Made by a program: the position numbers and the translations under genes. Below the pieces are notes generated by a model. The model saw only the letters and a list, made by a program, of their open reading frames with translations, had not been told where the DNA came from and ran no database searches. DNA of 64,000 bases from Aquabacter sp040755535 (GTDB taxonomy: Bacteria > Pseudomonadota > Alphaproteobacteria > Rhizobiales > Xanthobacteraceae). Positions 45,268-55,103 of this stretch are shown here, piece after piece. The first letter of the stretch is position 1. Each line of letters begins with the position of its first letter. The DNA lies in NCBI GenBank assembly GCA_040755535.1, contig JBFMAV010000008.1:1-64000 (forward strand), written 5' to 3'.

Positions 45268-47010
45268 ATGCGGGACCTTTTCCGGCGATGCATCGCCTTC
45301 AGCACGGATGTCGCGCGGCACGCAGGACCTGCCGGGCTTGTGGGGGCGGCGCTGGTCGGGCTGGCGGCCCTGCTGGATGGGCTGGGACTGGCGTTGATCC
45401 TGCCTTTGCTGGCCACTTTGTTTGACGATGCCGCCCTCGCGAAAGCGCCGCTCTCCGCTCTCGTGGGGATGCTTCCGTCAGGGCTCTCGCAAGCCACGCG
45501 CCTCGGCCTTCTCTTGTCCGCCTTCTGCGCTTTGATGGCGAGCAGAGCCGCCATCCTGTGGCTCCGCGATGCACATCTGGCTGCACTCCAGGTCAGCTTT
45601 GTCGAAGCCAAGCGTCGCTCGCTCGCTCTGGGGCTCGCCCGGGCAGACTGGGAGCGGCTGGCGGTCCTGGGCCATGCCCGCGTGACCCATCTGCTCAGCG
45701 CCGACATTCATCGCTGCGGGGCGGGCGCGCATTTTCTGCTCCAATCCGCGACGGCCTGCGTCATGATCCTGGTCCAGGTCTCGCTCGCCCTGCTGCTCGC
45801 GCCCCTGCTCGCCCTCTGCGCCCTTGCGCTGATGGCACTCGGCGCCGTGCTCCTGGCCGGCCTCATCGCGCGCGCCCATCGGGCGGGCACGGCTCTCAGC
45901 CGTTCCAATCACTCGATTCTCGACGAGGTGGGGCGTTTCCTGTCGGGCATGAAGTTGGCGAAAAGCCAGAATCTGGAGGGCCGTTTCGTCGGCGCATTCC
46001 TGCACGGCTTGGACCGCGCCGGCGCGCAGCAGATGGCGTTCGTGCGCCAGCAATCCTTGACGCGTGGGCTGTGGAGCCTGCTCGGTATTATCGTGGCGGC
46101 GGGTGTCGTTTGGGTGGGCTTCGCCGGCTTCGCCTTAGCGCCGCCTGTATTGTTGACGCTGCTTGTCGTGCTGAGCCGCATCAGTGGCCCCGCCTCTCAG
46201 ATCCAACTCGGTCTTCAGCAGATCGCCTACAGCCTTCCCGCCTGGGAAGAGGTTTGTACCCTCACCCGGGACCTGGAGCGCGATGGCCCCCGCATGGTGG
46301 GGGCACCTGTCACGCCAGCCCCGCAAGGGGGCGTCCGACTGGAACGGGTGACATATCTCCATGCCGGGGGCGGCGGCGTGCGCGATGTGAGCCTCACGCT
46401 GATGCCGGGCGAAGTGGTGGGCCTGAATGGACCGTCCGGCGCGGGCAAGACGACGCTCCTGGACGTGGCCTGCGGCCTGTTGCGCCCGCAGGCGGGCGAA
46501 GTGTGGATCGGGAATGCGAAACTCGATGCCGAAGCCGCGCGGGCCTGGCGAGAGAACATCGCCTATGTCGCGCAGGATCCGGTCATGTTCAACGACACGG
46601 TGCGCGCCAACCTGGCCTGGATGCGTCCCACCGCGACGATGGACGAAATGGACGCTGCGCTCGCCGTTGTCGGCGCAAGCGCCCTGGTCGCGCGTCTCCC
46701 CAAGGGCCTCGAGACGATCGTCGGGGAGCGGGGTGGACTTTTATCAGGCGGGGAGCGCCAGCGCCTTGCCTTGGCCCGCGCACTGCTCCGTCGGCCCGTC
46801 CTCTTGCTGTTGGACGAAGCGACAAGCGCCATCGATCCGGCGGGCGAGCGGGCGGTGATGGATGGCCTGCGCATGCTCGATCCACGGCCGGCCGTGCTCC
46901 TCGTCGCCCATCGCGCCGAAACCCTCAGCTTGTGTGACAGGGTCATCCGCCTTGCTCCGACCTCCCGTGCAGACCAGCCGGCGTCCCTTCTGCAGAGGGT
47001 CGGCCCGTGA
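45268..47010 (+). CDS. ABC exporter, fused permease-ATPase
   Basis: From ATG 45268 (GGCGGGGG just upstream) the protein has 580 residues. Six membrane helices cover about 20-290. The ATPase domain has GPSGAGKTTLLD, LSGGERQRLALARALL, LLLLDEATSAID and AHRAET. A GTG at 45208 overlapping the nadE stop would add 20 residues. Its stop overlaps the next gene. Such half-size exporters move lipids, peptides or glycans; the substrate is not evident from the sequence. Confidence 0.85.
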   Translation: MRDLFRRCIAFSTDVARHAGPAGLVGAALVGLAALLDGLGLALILPLLATLFDDAALAKAPLSALVGMLPSGLSQATRLGLLLSAFCALMASRAAILWLRDAHLAALQVSFVEAKRRSLALGLARADWERLAVLGHARVTHLLSADIHRCGAGAHFLLQSATACVMILVQVSLALLLAPLLALCALALMALGAVLLAGLIARAHRAGTALSRSNHSILDEVGRFLSGMKLAKSQNLEGRFVGAFLHGLDRAGAQQMAFVRQQSLTRGLWSLLGIIVAAGVVWVGFAGFALAPPVLLTLLVVLSRISGPASQIQLGLQQIAYSLPAWEEVCTLTRDLERDGPRMVGAPVTPAPQGGVRLERVTYLHAGGGGVRDVSLTLMPGEVVGLNGPSGAGKTTLLDVACGLLRPQAGEVWIGNAKLDAEAARAWRENIAYVAQDPVMFNDTVRANLAWMRPTATMDEMDAALAVVGASALVARLPKGLETIVGERGGLLSGGERQRLALARALLRRPVLLLLDEATSAIDPAGERAVMDGLRMLDPRPAVLLVAHRAETLSLCDRVIRLAPTSRADQPASLLQRVGP

Positions 47011-48173
47011 GCAAGCGCGATCCTGAATTTGCGCTCCTTGCGGCGTGCTGCCAGTGGCCTCCCGGTCCCCGACGCCTGTCGGCGATCGCGGATGCGGCGC
47101 GAGGCGCCATCGATTGGGATCGGTTCGAGCGGCTGGTGACGCGCCACCGCGTGACGGGTCTGGCCGCACAGGGCCTCGCGTCGGTCCAAGTCGGACCTGC
47201 GACCGTGCGCGCGCGACTGGGCGGCGCGGCCCTGGGGGTGGCGACCGCGCACCTGGCCATGACCGCCGAGGCCCTGCGCCTTCAGCGCCTCTTCGATGCG
47301 GCGGGTATACGCGCCTTCATGGTGAAGGGAGTGGCGGTGTCTCGGCTGGCCTATGGCGAGGCGGCGGTGAAGCAATCGAAGGATCTCGATCTCGTCGTGC
47401 CCTTGGAGGACTTCGCAAAGGCTGAGGCCCTGCTGGGTGAAGCTGGGTATGTCCTATGGGCGAGCGAGGCGCCGCTTTCCCCCGAGGAGTGGGCTCTGGC
47501 GTTGCGGTTCGCCAAGCATCGGGGCTTCCGTCACCCTTCCGGCACTTTGGTGGAGTTGCACTTCCGTCTGGAGCGAAACCCGGTGGCGCAAGCGTCCCTG
47601 GGGAACGCACCACCCCTTCAAGACGTCGCCATGGGGGAAGGGAGCGTGCGCACGCTCGCTAACCCTGTGCTTTACACCTACCTCTGCATTCATGGAGGCG
47701 GCCACGCGTGGCGGCGCCTGAAATGGCTCGCAGACCTTGCCGCTTTCCTCGCTTCGACTAAGGCAGATCTCGTTCAACTTCATGAGGGCGCGGCCGGGCG
47801 GGGGGCCCGGCGGGCCTCCGCCGTGGCGCTGGCCCTGTGCCATGACGAGCTTGGACTTGACGTGCCCCCCGCGCTCCTGCGTGAGGCGCGCACGTCGCTG
47901 GTGGGCCGCATATTTCTTGTCAACGCGCGTGCCGCCCTTCGTGCGGAAGGTCGGGGGGGATGGGGGCAGGAACTCATGGTGCTGCGCGAGCGGCTGTGCC
48001 GAATGCTGATGTTGGACAGCCTGGCCTATTTGGGCGAAGAGGTGCGCCTCGTCCTGGTGTCCGAGTCGGACGCCCGCACCTTGCGTCTGCCCCCGCGCTG
48101 GTCGTTCCTTTATCCGCTGGTGCGGGTGCCGCTCCTTATCGAACGGATCTGGCGTCGCACGATGCGGGGCTGA
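47007..48173 (+). CDS. nucleotidyltransferase-fold family protein
   Basis: The 388-residue protein has FMVKGVAVSRLAYGEAAVKQSKDLDLVVPLEDFAKAEALL (over about 111-150), the pattern of the NTP_transf_5 family (K-G followed by D-x-D), and later a conserved FRHPSGTLVELHFRLE. Members occur in surface-glycan and lasso-peptide clusters, but the reaction is not settled. GTG 47007 overlaps the stop of the ABC exporter (GTGA), which points to a joint function with that exporter. Confidence 0.8.
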   Translation: MSKRDPEFALLAACCQWPPGPRRLSAIADAARGAIDWDRFERLVTRHRVTGLAAQGLASVQVGPATVRARLGGAALGVATAHLAMTAEALRLQRLFDAAGIRAFMVKGVAVSRLAYGEAAVKQSKDLDLVVPLEDFAKAEALLGEAGYVLWASEAPLSPEEWALALRFAKHRGFRHPSGTLVELHFRLERNPVAQASLGNAPPLQDVAMGEGSVRTLANPVLYTYLCIHGGGHAWRRLKWLADLAAFLASTKADLVQLHEGAAGRGARRASAVALALCHDELGLDVPPALLREARTSLVGRIFLVNARAALRAEGRGGWGQELMVLRERLCRMLMLDSLAYLGEEVRLVLVSESDARTLRLPPRWSFLYPLVRVPLLIERIWRRTMRG

Positions 48174-48264
48174 CGGTTATCCGACCCGGCGAATATGCCG
48201 TGCACGGGCGGCAGCGGTTCGACAGCCCGCACCGCGCCGTCGAACCGCAATCGCCAGCCAAATG

Positions 48265-49065
48265 TCAGGTGGTCGCGCGGGCACGCCGCAAGGTCGGCAG
48301 GCCGATGCCGGCGGCATCGAAGCCCCCATCAACCGCCAGTTCCTGTCCGGTGATGTAGCTGGCCCGCGCGCTGCACAGGAAGAACACCGCCTCGGCCAGC
48401 TCCTCTTCCAGCCCATAGCGCGCGAGCGGGATGGCGTCGTGATAGTCGGCGCGGATTTCCGGCGAGTGCACGGCCTTCGCCATGGCGGTCTCCACCGGCC
48501 CGGGAGCGACCGCGTTCACGCGGATGCCGTGGCCCGCAAGCTCCACCGCCAATTGCTTCGTCAGGTGCGCAAGTCCCGCCTTGCTGGTGCCGTAGGCCGA
48601 GCGGAGCGTGGAGGCGCGCAGGCCGGAAATCGACGTGATGTTCACGATGGCCCCGCCGCCCTGTTCCTTCATGAGCGGCACGGCTGCCTTGGTGCACAGG
48701 AACGGGCCAGTCAGATTGACATCGAGAACCCGCTTCCACTCCGCCTCCTCGGTTTCAAGGATGGGCTTGAACACCGCGACCCCCGCATTGTTGACCAGGG
48801 CGTCGAGCCTCCCAAAGGATGCCTGGATCTTCTCCATCGCTCCGGCCACGGCGCGCGCGTCCGAGACGTCGCATTCCAGGGGAAGCACGCGCTCCGCGCC
48901 TCCAAGCTCGGCGGCGACTTCCCTCTGGCACTCGCCCAGGATATCCAGCACCGCCACCCGCCAGCCTTCAGCAAGAAAACGCCGCGCGACGGCAAGGCCG
49001 ATGCCGCGGGCGGCGCCTGTGACAAGTGCGACCTGGGAGGATGTGGAGGTGGAAGAATCGGACAT
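48265..49065 (-). CDS. SDR-family oxidoreductase
   Basis: The 266-residue short-chain dehydrogenase has the NAD(P)-binding TGAARGIGLAVARRF, NNAGVAVF, catalytic Ser region ITSISGLRAS and YGTSKAGL (Tyr and Lys). DILGECQRE after strand 2 suggests NAD preference by the acidic residue. The substrate is unknown. It is a single minus-strand gene. Confidence 0.92.
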   Translation of the reverse strand: MSDSSTSTSSQVALVTGAARGIGLAVARRFLAEGWRVAVLDILGECQREVAAELGGAERVLPLECDVSDARAVAGAMEKIQASFGRLDALVNNAGVAVFKPILETEEAEWKRVLDVNLTGPFLCTKAAVPLMKEQGGGAIVNITSISGLRASTLRSAYGTSKAGLAHLTKQLAVELAGHGIRVNAVAPGPVETAMAKAVHSPEIRADYHDAIPLARYGLEEELAEAVFFLCSARASYITGQELAVDGGFDAAGIGLPTLRRARATT

Positions 49066-49170
49066 GGCGTGGCACTTCTTTTTCTTTGAGGCGCATCCGG
49101 TCGGATGTGGTGCACCGTCTCTAGAGCACGGGTCGATGCGCGCGCAACGGGGGGCGGGCGTGAGGCTGCT

Positions 49171-49938
49171 TCACCTTCGGATCGCGCGCAGCCCTTGCGC
49201 CTCCAGCGCTGTCCAGGCCGCCTCGGCATCGTCCGCGAAGCGGAACAAGGCCAGTTCCTCCGCCGTCACCATGCCCTGAGTTACCAAGGCATTGAAATTC
49301 ACGATCGTCCGCCAATACGCTTCGTCGAACAGCACGATGGCGATGGGCGGCGACTTGTCGGTCGCCCGCAAGGTGAGGATTTCGAAAAGTTCGTCCAACG
49401 TGCCGAACCCGCCGGGAAACACCACCAGACCGTTGGCGCGCATGGCGAGGTGCATCTTGCGCATGGCGAAATAGTGAAACTGGAAGGTCAATTCGGGGGT
49501 GGTGTAAGGGTTCGGCGCCTGCTCGTGGGGCAACGCCACGTTGAAGCCGATGGAGGGCGCGCCGGCTTCCATGGCGCCCCGGTTCGCCGCCTCCATGAGC
49601 CCGGGTCCCCCGCCGGTGGCGATGACATTGTCCCGGATCTTTTGCTCGTGGCACAGCGCCCCGCCCCGCTCGGAGGCGATGCGCCCGAAGAGGCGCGCCT
49701 GCGCATACCATCGCGCCTGGTGGCCGGGGCCGTCCGCGCGCACGCGCGCCGATCCGAAGGCGACAATGGTGGAGCGGACCTGCCAGGCGCGCAGCGCCTC
49801 CTCCGCCTTGGAATATTCCAGCAGGAACCGCACCCCGCGCATGGAATCGCCCAGCAGGAAGTCTTGGTCGAGCGCCGGCAGGCGAAAGGCCGGGAAAGCG
49901 GACGTGTCCCGTGGCTGGGGAATGGGGGTGAGGGGCAT
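49171..49938 (-). CDS. LOG-family (TIGR00730) protein, likely nucleotide phosphoribohydrolase
   Basis: The 255-residue Rossmann-type protein has VIATGGGPGLMEAANRGAMEAG and the LOG motif VVFPGGFGTLDELFEILTL. LOG proteins remove ribose-phosphate from AMP-like or cytokinin nucleotides. An N-terminal extension (about 1-45) precedes the core, as in the larger bacterial forms. ATG 49938 is chosen; the longer frame overlaps the divergent neighbour. Confidence 0.9.
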   Translation of the reverse strand: MPLTPIPQPRDTSAFPAFRLPALDQDFLLGDSMRGVRFLLEYSKAEEALRAWQVRSTIVAFGSARVRADGPGHQARWYAQARLFGRIASERGGALCHEQKIRDNVIATGGGPGLMEAANRGAMEAGAPSIGFNVALPHEQAPNPYTTPELTFQFHYFAMRKMHLAMRANGLVVFPGGFGTLDELFEILTLRATDKSPPIAIVLFDEAYWRTIVNFNALVTQGMVTAEELALFRFADDAEAAWTALEAQGLRAIRR

Positions 49939-50086
49939 GACGCATTCCTTGGAACGAGATGGCCGGTGCGGGGCACCGGTCACGTTCGCGCCACCATGGC
50001 GGGCGGGATGATTTGTATCAATGACCGCGCGGCAGGGTGCTTTCAGGATCGAACCATCTGGTTTTGTCGAAGGAAGGAGCAGGCCA

Positions 50087-51121
50087 TTGCGCCGCTTGAT
50101 CGGTCCGGGCCTTGCCCTCGCGTTCGTCCTGGCGGCGCCGCTGCTTTCGGGCGCTCCCGCGCTCGCGCAGGAGAGCCACGGCCCTGGGGCCGCGCTCCGT
50201 ACCATCTGGAAGAAACTAGCCGGGGAGCGCCTCCCGGCTGAGATCGTCTCCACCAATGGACGGCTCGAGGCCGAGCAGGTGCTGGTCTCCGCCAAATTCG
50301 CGGGCCGCGTCTCACAGGTACTGGTGGAAGAGGGGCAGACGGTTGAGGCCGGCGCGGTGGTCGCGCGCATGGACACGGCCGAACTTGACGCACAGCTCCT
50401 CGGAGCCCAGGCACAGGTGCGGCGCGCGGAGCGGGCTGCGGCCGAAGCGGAAGCCGCCATCGCCCAGAGGGAGAGCGAGCGCGTGCTGGCCAAGCAGGAG
50501 TTCGAGCGCGCCTCGACCCTTGCCCAGCGCGGCTATGGCACGGTCCAGCAACTCGACCAGCGCCGCAGCCAGATGGATGCGGCGGAGGCCGGCTACCGCG
50601 CAGCGTCGGCTAGCCTCGACGCGGCCGAGGCCTCGGCGGATGCCGCCCGAGCCGAAGTGGCGCGCATTCAATCCCAGCTGACCGATTCCGTCCTCCTGGC
50701 GCCCCGGCGCGGGCGGGTGGAGTACAAGCTGGTCCAGTCCGGCGAGGTGGTGGCGGCTGGCGCGCCCATCGCCACGCTGCTGGATCTGTCGGACGTTTAC
50801 ATGACCGTCTTTCTGCCCGCGCGCGTCGCCGGCCGGCTCGCGCTGGGCGGCGAGGCGCGCATCGTGCTCGACCCCGCGCCCGATCTCGTGGTGCCCGCCA
50901 CCGTGTCCTTCGTCGCCACGGAGGCGCAGTTCACGCCAAAGACCGTGGAAACCGCCGACGAGCGGGAAAAGCTCATGTTCCGGGTGAAGCTCAAGATCGC
51001 GCCCGCGCTGCTGAAGCAATATGAGAGCATGGTGAAAGTGGGCGTGCGCGGGCTGGCTTATGTGCGCACGGATGCCAACACGCCCTGGCCCGCTGCGCTT
51101 GCGGTGAAGCTGCCGCAATGA
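50087..51121 (+). CDS. HlyD-family membrane fusion protein (YhiI-like)
   Basis: With TTG 50087 the protein has 344 residues and a clean signal peptide (LIGPGLALAFVLAAPLL, cleaved after ALA). AGGAAGGAG 7 bases upstream makes this start better than ATG 50021. The biotinyl-lipoyl half-motifs are VSAKFAGRVSQVLVEEGQTVEAGAVVARMD and APRRGRVEYKLVQSGEVVAAG (read in two parts), flanking an alpha-helical hairpin (about 90-190). It couples the next two proteins to the periplasm. It overlaps the RbbA gene by ATGA. Confidence 0.85.
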   Translation: MRRLIGPGLALAFVLAAPLLSGAPALAQESHGPGAALRTIWKKLAGERLPAEIVSTNGRLEAEQVLVSAKFAGRVSQVLVEEGQTVEAGAVVARMDTAELDAQLLGAQAQVRRAERAAAEAEAAIAQRESERVLAKQEFERASTLAQRGYGTVQQLDQRRSQMDAAEAGYRAASASLDAAEASADAARAEVARIQSQLTDSVLLAPRRGRVEYKLVQSGEVVAAGAPIATLLDLSDVYMTVFLPARVAGRLALGGEARIVLDPAPDLVVPATVSFVATEAQFTPKTVETADEREKLMFRVKLKIAPALLKQYESMVKVGVRGLAYVRTDANTPWPAALAVKLPQ

Positions 51122-53850
51122 GCGAGCCGGCCGTCCGCCTCACCGGGGTTCGACACGTCTATGGGGCGGCCGTTGCTCTGGACGGCGTGGATCTCACCGT
51201 TCCGGCCGGCGTGCTGGCGGGCCTGATCGGGCCGGACGGTGTGGGCAAGTCCACGGTCATGAGCCTTGCGGCGGGGGTGACGCGCATTCAGACGGGAGAG
51301 GTGCGCGTGCTTGGCGGCGACATGGCCGAGGGCGCGCACCGGCGCGCGGTCTGCTCCCGCGTGGCCTTCATGCCGCAAGGGCTTGGCCGCAATCTGTATC
51401 CGACGCTCAGCGTGGAGGAAAATCTCGACTTCTTCGCGCGCCTGTTCGGCCAGCCCAGGGCCGAGCGCGCGGCCCGCATCGCGGATTTGCTCGAGGCCAC
51501 GGGCCTTGCCGCCTTTCGCGACCGGCCGGCCGGGAAGCTGTCGGGCGGCATGAAGCAGAAGCTCGGCATCTGCGCGGCGCTGATCCATGACCCCGACCTC
51601 GTGATCCTGGACGAGCCCACCACCGGCGTCGATCCCTTGTCGCGGCGCCAGTTCTGGGAATTGGTGGAGCGCATTCGCGCGCGCCGCCCCGGCATGAGCG
51701 TCCTGGTCGCCACCGCCTATATGGACGAAGCGGAGCGGTTCGACTGGCTCGCCGCCATGTATGCGGGAAAAGTGGTGGCGCAGGGCACGCCGGGCGCGCT
51801 GAAGGAGAGCACGGGCGAGACGAGCCTGGAGCGCGCCTTCGTGCGCCTCTTGCCGCAGGCGCCGGAGTCGGCCCCGCTGGTGGTGCCGCCCCGCACCCTT
51901 CATGACGGCCCGCCGGCCATCGAGGCGGAAGGGCTCACCCGCCGGTTCGGCAGCTTCATCGCCGTGGACCATGTGAGCTTCCGCATCGCGCGCGGCGAGA
52001 TCTTCGGCTTCCTCGGCTCCAATGGCTCGGGCAAGAGCACGACCATGAAGATGCTCACCGGCCTCCTGCCGGCGAGCGAGGGCGAGGCCCGCCTGTTTGG
52101 CCAAAAGCTGGATGCGGGCGACATCGAGACGCGCTGCCGGGTCGGCTATATGTCCCAGGCCTTTTCCCTCTATGGCGAGCTCACCGTCCGCCAGAACTTG
52201 GTGCTGCATGCGCAGCTGTTCCAACTGCCGCCAGCCGAGATTCCGGCGCGCGTGTCCGAGATGCTTGCGCGTTTCGATCTGGAGGACGCGGCGGATGCGC
52301 GCCCCGAACGCCTTCCGCTCGGCATGCGCCAGCGGCTGCAACTCGCCGTGGCCCTGATCCACAAGCCCGAAATCCTCATCCTCGACGAGCCGACCTCGGG
52401 GGTGGACCCGATCGCCCGCGACGGCTTCTGGCGCATCCTTATCGCCCTCTCCCGGGACGAGGGCGTCACCATCTTCCTCTCCACCCATTTCATGAACGAG
52501 GCGGAGAGGTGTGACCGCATCTCGCTCATGCACGAGGGCAAGGTTCTCGCGGTCGGCGCGCCGGCCGCGCTGCGAGACGCGCAAGGGGGCGCCAGCCTGG
52601 AGGATGTTTTCATCGGAGTGCTCGAAGGGGCGCAGGTCGCGACGCGCGAGACGGCGGCGAAAGATCCGGCGCGCGAGGCGGTCGCGCCTGCCGTCCCGGC
52701 ATCCCAGACCGGGCCAACCAAGCGGTTCGATCCGAGACGGCTCTGGGCCTATGCATGGCGCGAGATGCTGGAGATCCGGCGCGATCCCGCCCGCCTCGCG
52801 TTCGCTTTGCTCGGGCCGGCCTTGCTGCTCATCACCTTCGGCTACGGCATTTCTTTCGACGTCGAGCATCTCGCCTTCGCCGCCCTCGACCAGGACCGCA
52901 GCGCCCAGAGCCGCCAATTGCTCGAGACCTTCCAAGGGTCGCGCTATTTTGAGGAGCGCCCCGACATCACAGCGCCCGCCCAGATGGACGCGCGCATGCA
53001 GAGCGGCGAACTGAAGCTCGCCATCGAGATCCCCCCGGACTTTGGCAAGGATCTGATGCGCGGGCGCACGCCGGAGGTCGGCATCTGGCTGGACGGCGCC
53101 ATGCCGTTCCGCGCCGAAACCACACGCGGCTATGTTACCGGCCTTTCCCAGTCCTATGTGACGGACGAAACGCTGCGCCAGCAGGGGCGGGCGGTGGATC
53201 CCTATCCGGTCGGGATCGAGCCGCGCTATCGCTACAACCAGGCCTTCAAGAGCGCCAATGCTATCGTGCCGAGCGTCATCATGCTGATGCTGGTGCTGAT
53301 CCCGGCGATCACCACGGCGCTCGGCATCGTGAAGGAGAAGGAAACGGGCTCCATTGCCAATTTCCAGTCCACCCCTGTCACAAAGCTGGAATTCCTGCTG
53401 GGCAAGCAATTGCCCTATGTGGGGATCGCGGCGGTCAGTTTCGTGACCCTCGTGCTCATCACGCTTTTGCTGTTCGCCGTTCCGCTGCGCGGATCGGTGC
53501 CAACCCTGGTTCTTGGGTCGCTCGCCTATATCCTCGCCACCACCGGCTTCGGCCTGTTCGTGTCCGCCTTCGTGGGGAGCCAGGTGGCGGCCATCTTCGC
53601 AACGGCCATCATTGCCATCATTCCGGCCGTGAATTTTTCCGGGCTGATGGTTCCGGTTTCCTCCCTCACCGGCGCCGGGCGATTGATCGGGCTCGCTTTT
53701 CCCGCCGCCTGGTATCAGCCGATCACCGTGGGAGTATTCGCCAAGGGGCTGGGGCTGGGAGATCTGTGGCGGGAGATCCTGGTGCTGCTGGTGTTCGCCG
53801 CCGGCTACATCGCCGCTTCGGTCCTGGCCTTGCGCAAGAGGAGCGCCTGA
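51118..53850 (+). CDS. RbbA/YhiH-like ABC transporter: two ATPase domains plus ABC-2 permease
   Basis: The 910-residue protein has a first ATPase (GPDGVGKSTVMSLAAGV, LSGGMKQKLGICAALIHDPDLVILDEP split over 135-170). The second is at about 250-480 (LGSNGSGKSTTMKMLTGLL). Its signature region is degenerate (PLGMRQRLQLAVAL). The C-terminal ABC-2 permease (about 530-910) has membrane helices at 550-570 and from 710 on. This order matches RbbA. In E. coli RbbA is ribosome-associated, but the yhiI-rbbA-yhhJ context suggests export. Confidence 0.88.
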   Translation: MSEPAVRLTGVRHVYGAAVALDGVDLTVPAGVLAGLIGPDGVGKSTVMSLAAGVTRIQTGEVRVLGGDMAEGAHRRAVCSRVAFMPQGLGRNLYPTLSVEENLDFFARLFGQPRAERAARIADLLEATGLAAFRDRPAGKLSGGMKQKLGICAALIHDPDLVILDEPTTGVDPLSRRQFWELVERIRARRPGMSVLVATAYMDEAERFDWLAAMYAGKVVAQGTPGALKESTGETSLERAFVRLLPQAPESAPLVVPPRTLHDGPPAIEAEGLTRRFGSFIAVDHVSFRIARGEIFGFLGSNGSGKSTTMKMLTGLLPASEGEARLFGQKLDAGDIETRCRVGYMSQAFSLYGELTVRQNLVLHAQLFQLPPAEIPARVSEMLARFDLEDAADARPERLPLGMRQRLQLAVALIHKPEILILDEPTSGVDPIARDGFWRILIALSRDEGVTIFLSTHFMNEAERCDRISLMHEGKVLAVGAPAALRDAQGGASLEDVFIGVLEGAQVATRETAAKDPAREAVAPAVPASQTGPTKRFDPRRLWAYAWREMLEIRRDPARLAFALLGPALLLITFGYGISFDVEHLAFAALDQDRSAQSRQLLETFQGSRYFEERPDITAPAQMDARMQSGELKLAIEIPPDFGKDLMRGRTPEVGIWLDGAMPFRAETTRGYVTGLSQSYVTDETLRQQGRAVDPYPVGIEPRYRYNQAFKSANAIVPSVIMLMLVLIPAITTALGIVKEKETGSIANFQSTPVTKLEFLLGKQLPYVGIAAVSFVTLVLITLLLFAVPLRGSVPTLVLGSLAYILATTGFGLFVSAFVGSQVAAIFATAIIAIIPAVNFSGLMVPVSSLTGAGRLIGLAFPAAWYQPITVGVFAKGLGLGDLWREILVLLVFAAGYIAASVLALRKRSA

Positions 53851-53851
53851 C

Positions 53852-55012
53852 ATGACGCAAGCGCTCGCCGGCACCCGACTGCGCCACGGCATGATTGCCC
53901 GGGCCATGCGGGTCTTTCGGCTCGGCATCAAGGAGCTTTACAGCCTGCGGGCCGACCCCGTGCTCATGGCACTGATCCTCTACACGTTCACGTTCGCGGT
54001 CTATTCCGTTGCGACGGGCGCCAAGTTCGAAGTGGAAAATGCCGCCGTGGCGGTGGTGGACGAAGACCGGTCCATTCTCTCGACGCGCCTGCGCGACGCG
54101 CTCATCGCGCCCTTCTTCAAGCCGCCCAAGCTCATATCGGCCGATGCCGTGGACGCGTCGATGGATGCCGGCACCTATGTGTTCGTCCTGGAGATCCCTC
54201 CGAAATTTGAGCATGACGTGATTGCCGGGCGCCATCCGACCTTGCTGTTGAACATCGACGCTACCGCCATGTCGCAGGCGGGAAATGGCGCGTCCTACAT
54301 CCAGTCCATCGTCATGCGCGAGATTTTGACGGCCTATCCGGCGCTCGCGCCAAAGGACGATATGTCCATTGTGGTGCGGGCGCGGTTCAATCCGAACCTG
54401 AAATCCTCCTGGTTCATGGCGGTCATGCAGGTGATCAACAATGTCACCATGCTCTCCGTGATCCTCACCGGCGCGGCGCTCATTCGCGAGCGCGAGCACG
54501 GCACCATCGAGCACCTCCTGGTGATGCCGGTCACACCCATCGAAATCATGCTGGCCAAGATCTGGGCCAATGGGCTGGTGATCGTCGCGGCGGCGACCTT
54601 GTCGCTGGTAATCGTGGTGCAGTGGCTGCTGGACGTTCCGGTCGCGGGCTCGCTCCTCCTGTTCGTCGCGGCGAGCGTGCTCTACCAGTTCTCCGTGACG
54701 GCACTCGGCATTCTGGTTGCGACCTTCTCAAGCTCCATGGCGCAGTTCGGGCTCATCGCCATGCCACTGCTCATCATCATGAACCTTCTGTCCGGCAGCA
54801 CCACCCCCATGGAAAGCATGCCTTCCTGGCTCCAAAACCTGATGCTGTTTTCCCCGGCGCCCCATTTCGTCGCCCTGTCCCAGGCCATTCTCTATCGCGG
54901 GGCGGGCGTCGCTATCATCTGGCCCCAACTGGTGGCCCTGCTCGCCATCGGCGGCGCCTTTTTCGCGCTGGCCGCGATCCGATTCCGCAAGGCTCTGCTC
55001 TCCGCCCGGTAA
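53852..55012 (+). CDS. ABC-2 type permease (YhhJ-like)
   Basis: The 386-residue permease has an N-terminal helix (LMALILYTFTFAVYSVA), a large periplasmic domain (about 50-190) and five C-terminal helices, including MPVTPIEIMLAKIWANGLVIV and LIIMNLLSGSTTPMESMP. It pairs with the permease part of the preceding gene (one base apart) to form the export channel. It ends the three-gene operon before a hairpin terminator. Confidence 0.88.
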   Translation: MTQALAGTRLRHGMIARAMRVFRLGIKELYSLRADPVLMALILYTFTFAVYSVATGAKFEVENAAVAVVDEDRSILSTRLRDALIAPFFKPPKLISADAVDASMDAGTYVFVLEIPPKFEHDVIAGRHPTLLLNIDATAMSQAGNGASYIQSIVMREILTAYPALAPKDDMSIVVRARFNPNLKSSWFMAVMQVINNVTMLSVILTGAALIREREHGTIEHLLVMPVTPIEIMLAKIWANGLVIVAAATLSLVIVVQWLLDVPVAGSLLLFVAASVLYQFSVTALGILVATFSSSMAQFGLIAMPLLIIMNLLSGSTTPMESMPSWLQNLMLFSPAPHFVALSQAILYRGAGVAIIWPQLVALLAIGGAFFALAAIRFRKALLSAR

Positions 55013-55017
55013 AAAAA

Positions 55018-55050
55018 AACGGCGCTCGTGTCACATGAGCCAACGCCGTT
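55018..55050 (-). terminator. hairpin with A-tract, overlapping an ECF41 promoter
   Basis: AACGGCG (55018-55024) and CGCCGTT (55044-55050) pair, with inner CTC/GAG pairing. Nine A bases at 55011-55019 precede the stem, so the best intrinsic terminator reads on the minus strand. For the plus-strand exporter operon the downstream T content is weak. Confidence 0.5.
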
Positions 55051-55055
55051 CCGTC
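55029..55055 (+). promoter_or_regulatory. ECF41-type promoter
   Basis: TGTCACA at 55029-55035, a 16-base spacer and CGTC at 55052-55055 match the ECF41 sigma promoter consensus as I recall it. It lies just upstream of the operon that encodes an ECF41 sigma factor, as expected for autoregulation. Transcription would start about 55062. Confidence 0.8.
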
Positions 55056-55103
55056 TTGTCTGCGCATCGCGGATCGCACCCATGGTGGGGCGCTCCGCTG
55101 GTG

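Noticed and set aside
51058..53931. 957-codon open frame on the minus strand opposite the RbbA-like gene
   Set aside because: It is antisense to a gene with clear ATPase and permease motifs. Long antisense frames are common in GC-rich DNA, and its translation is low-complexity Arg/Ala/His.
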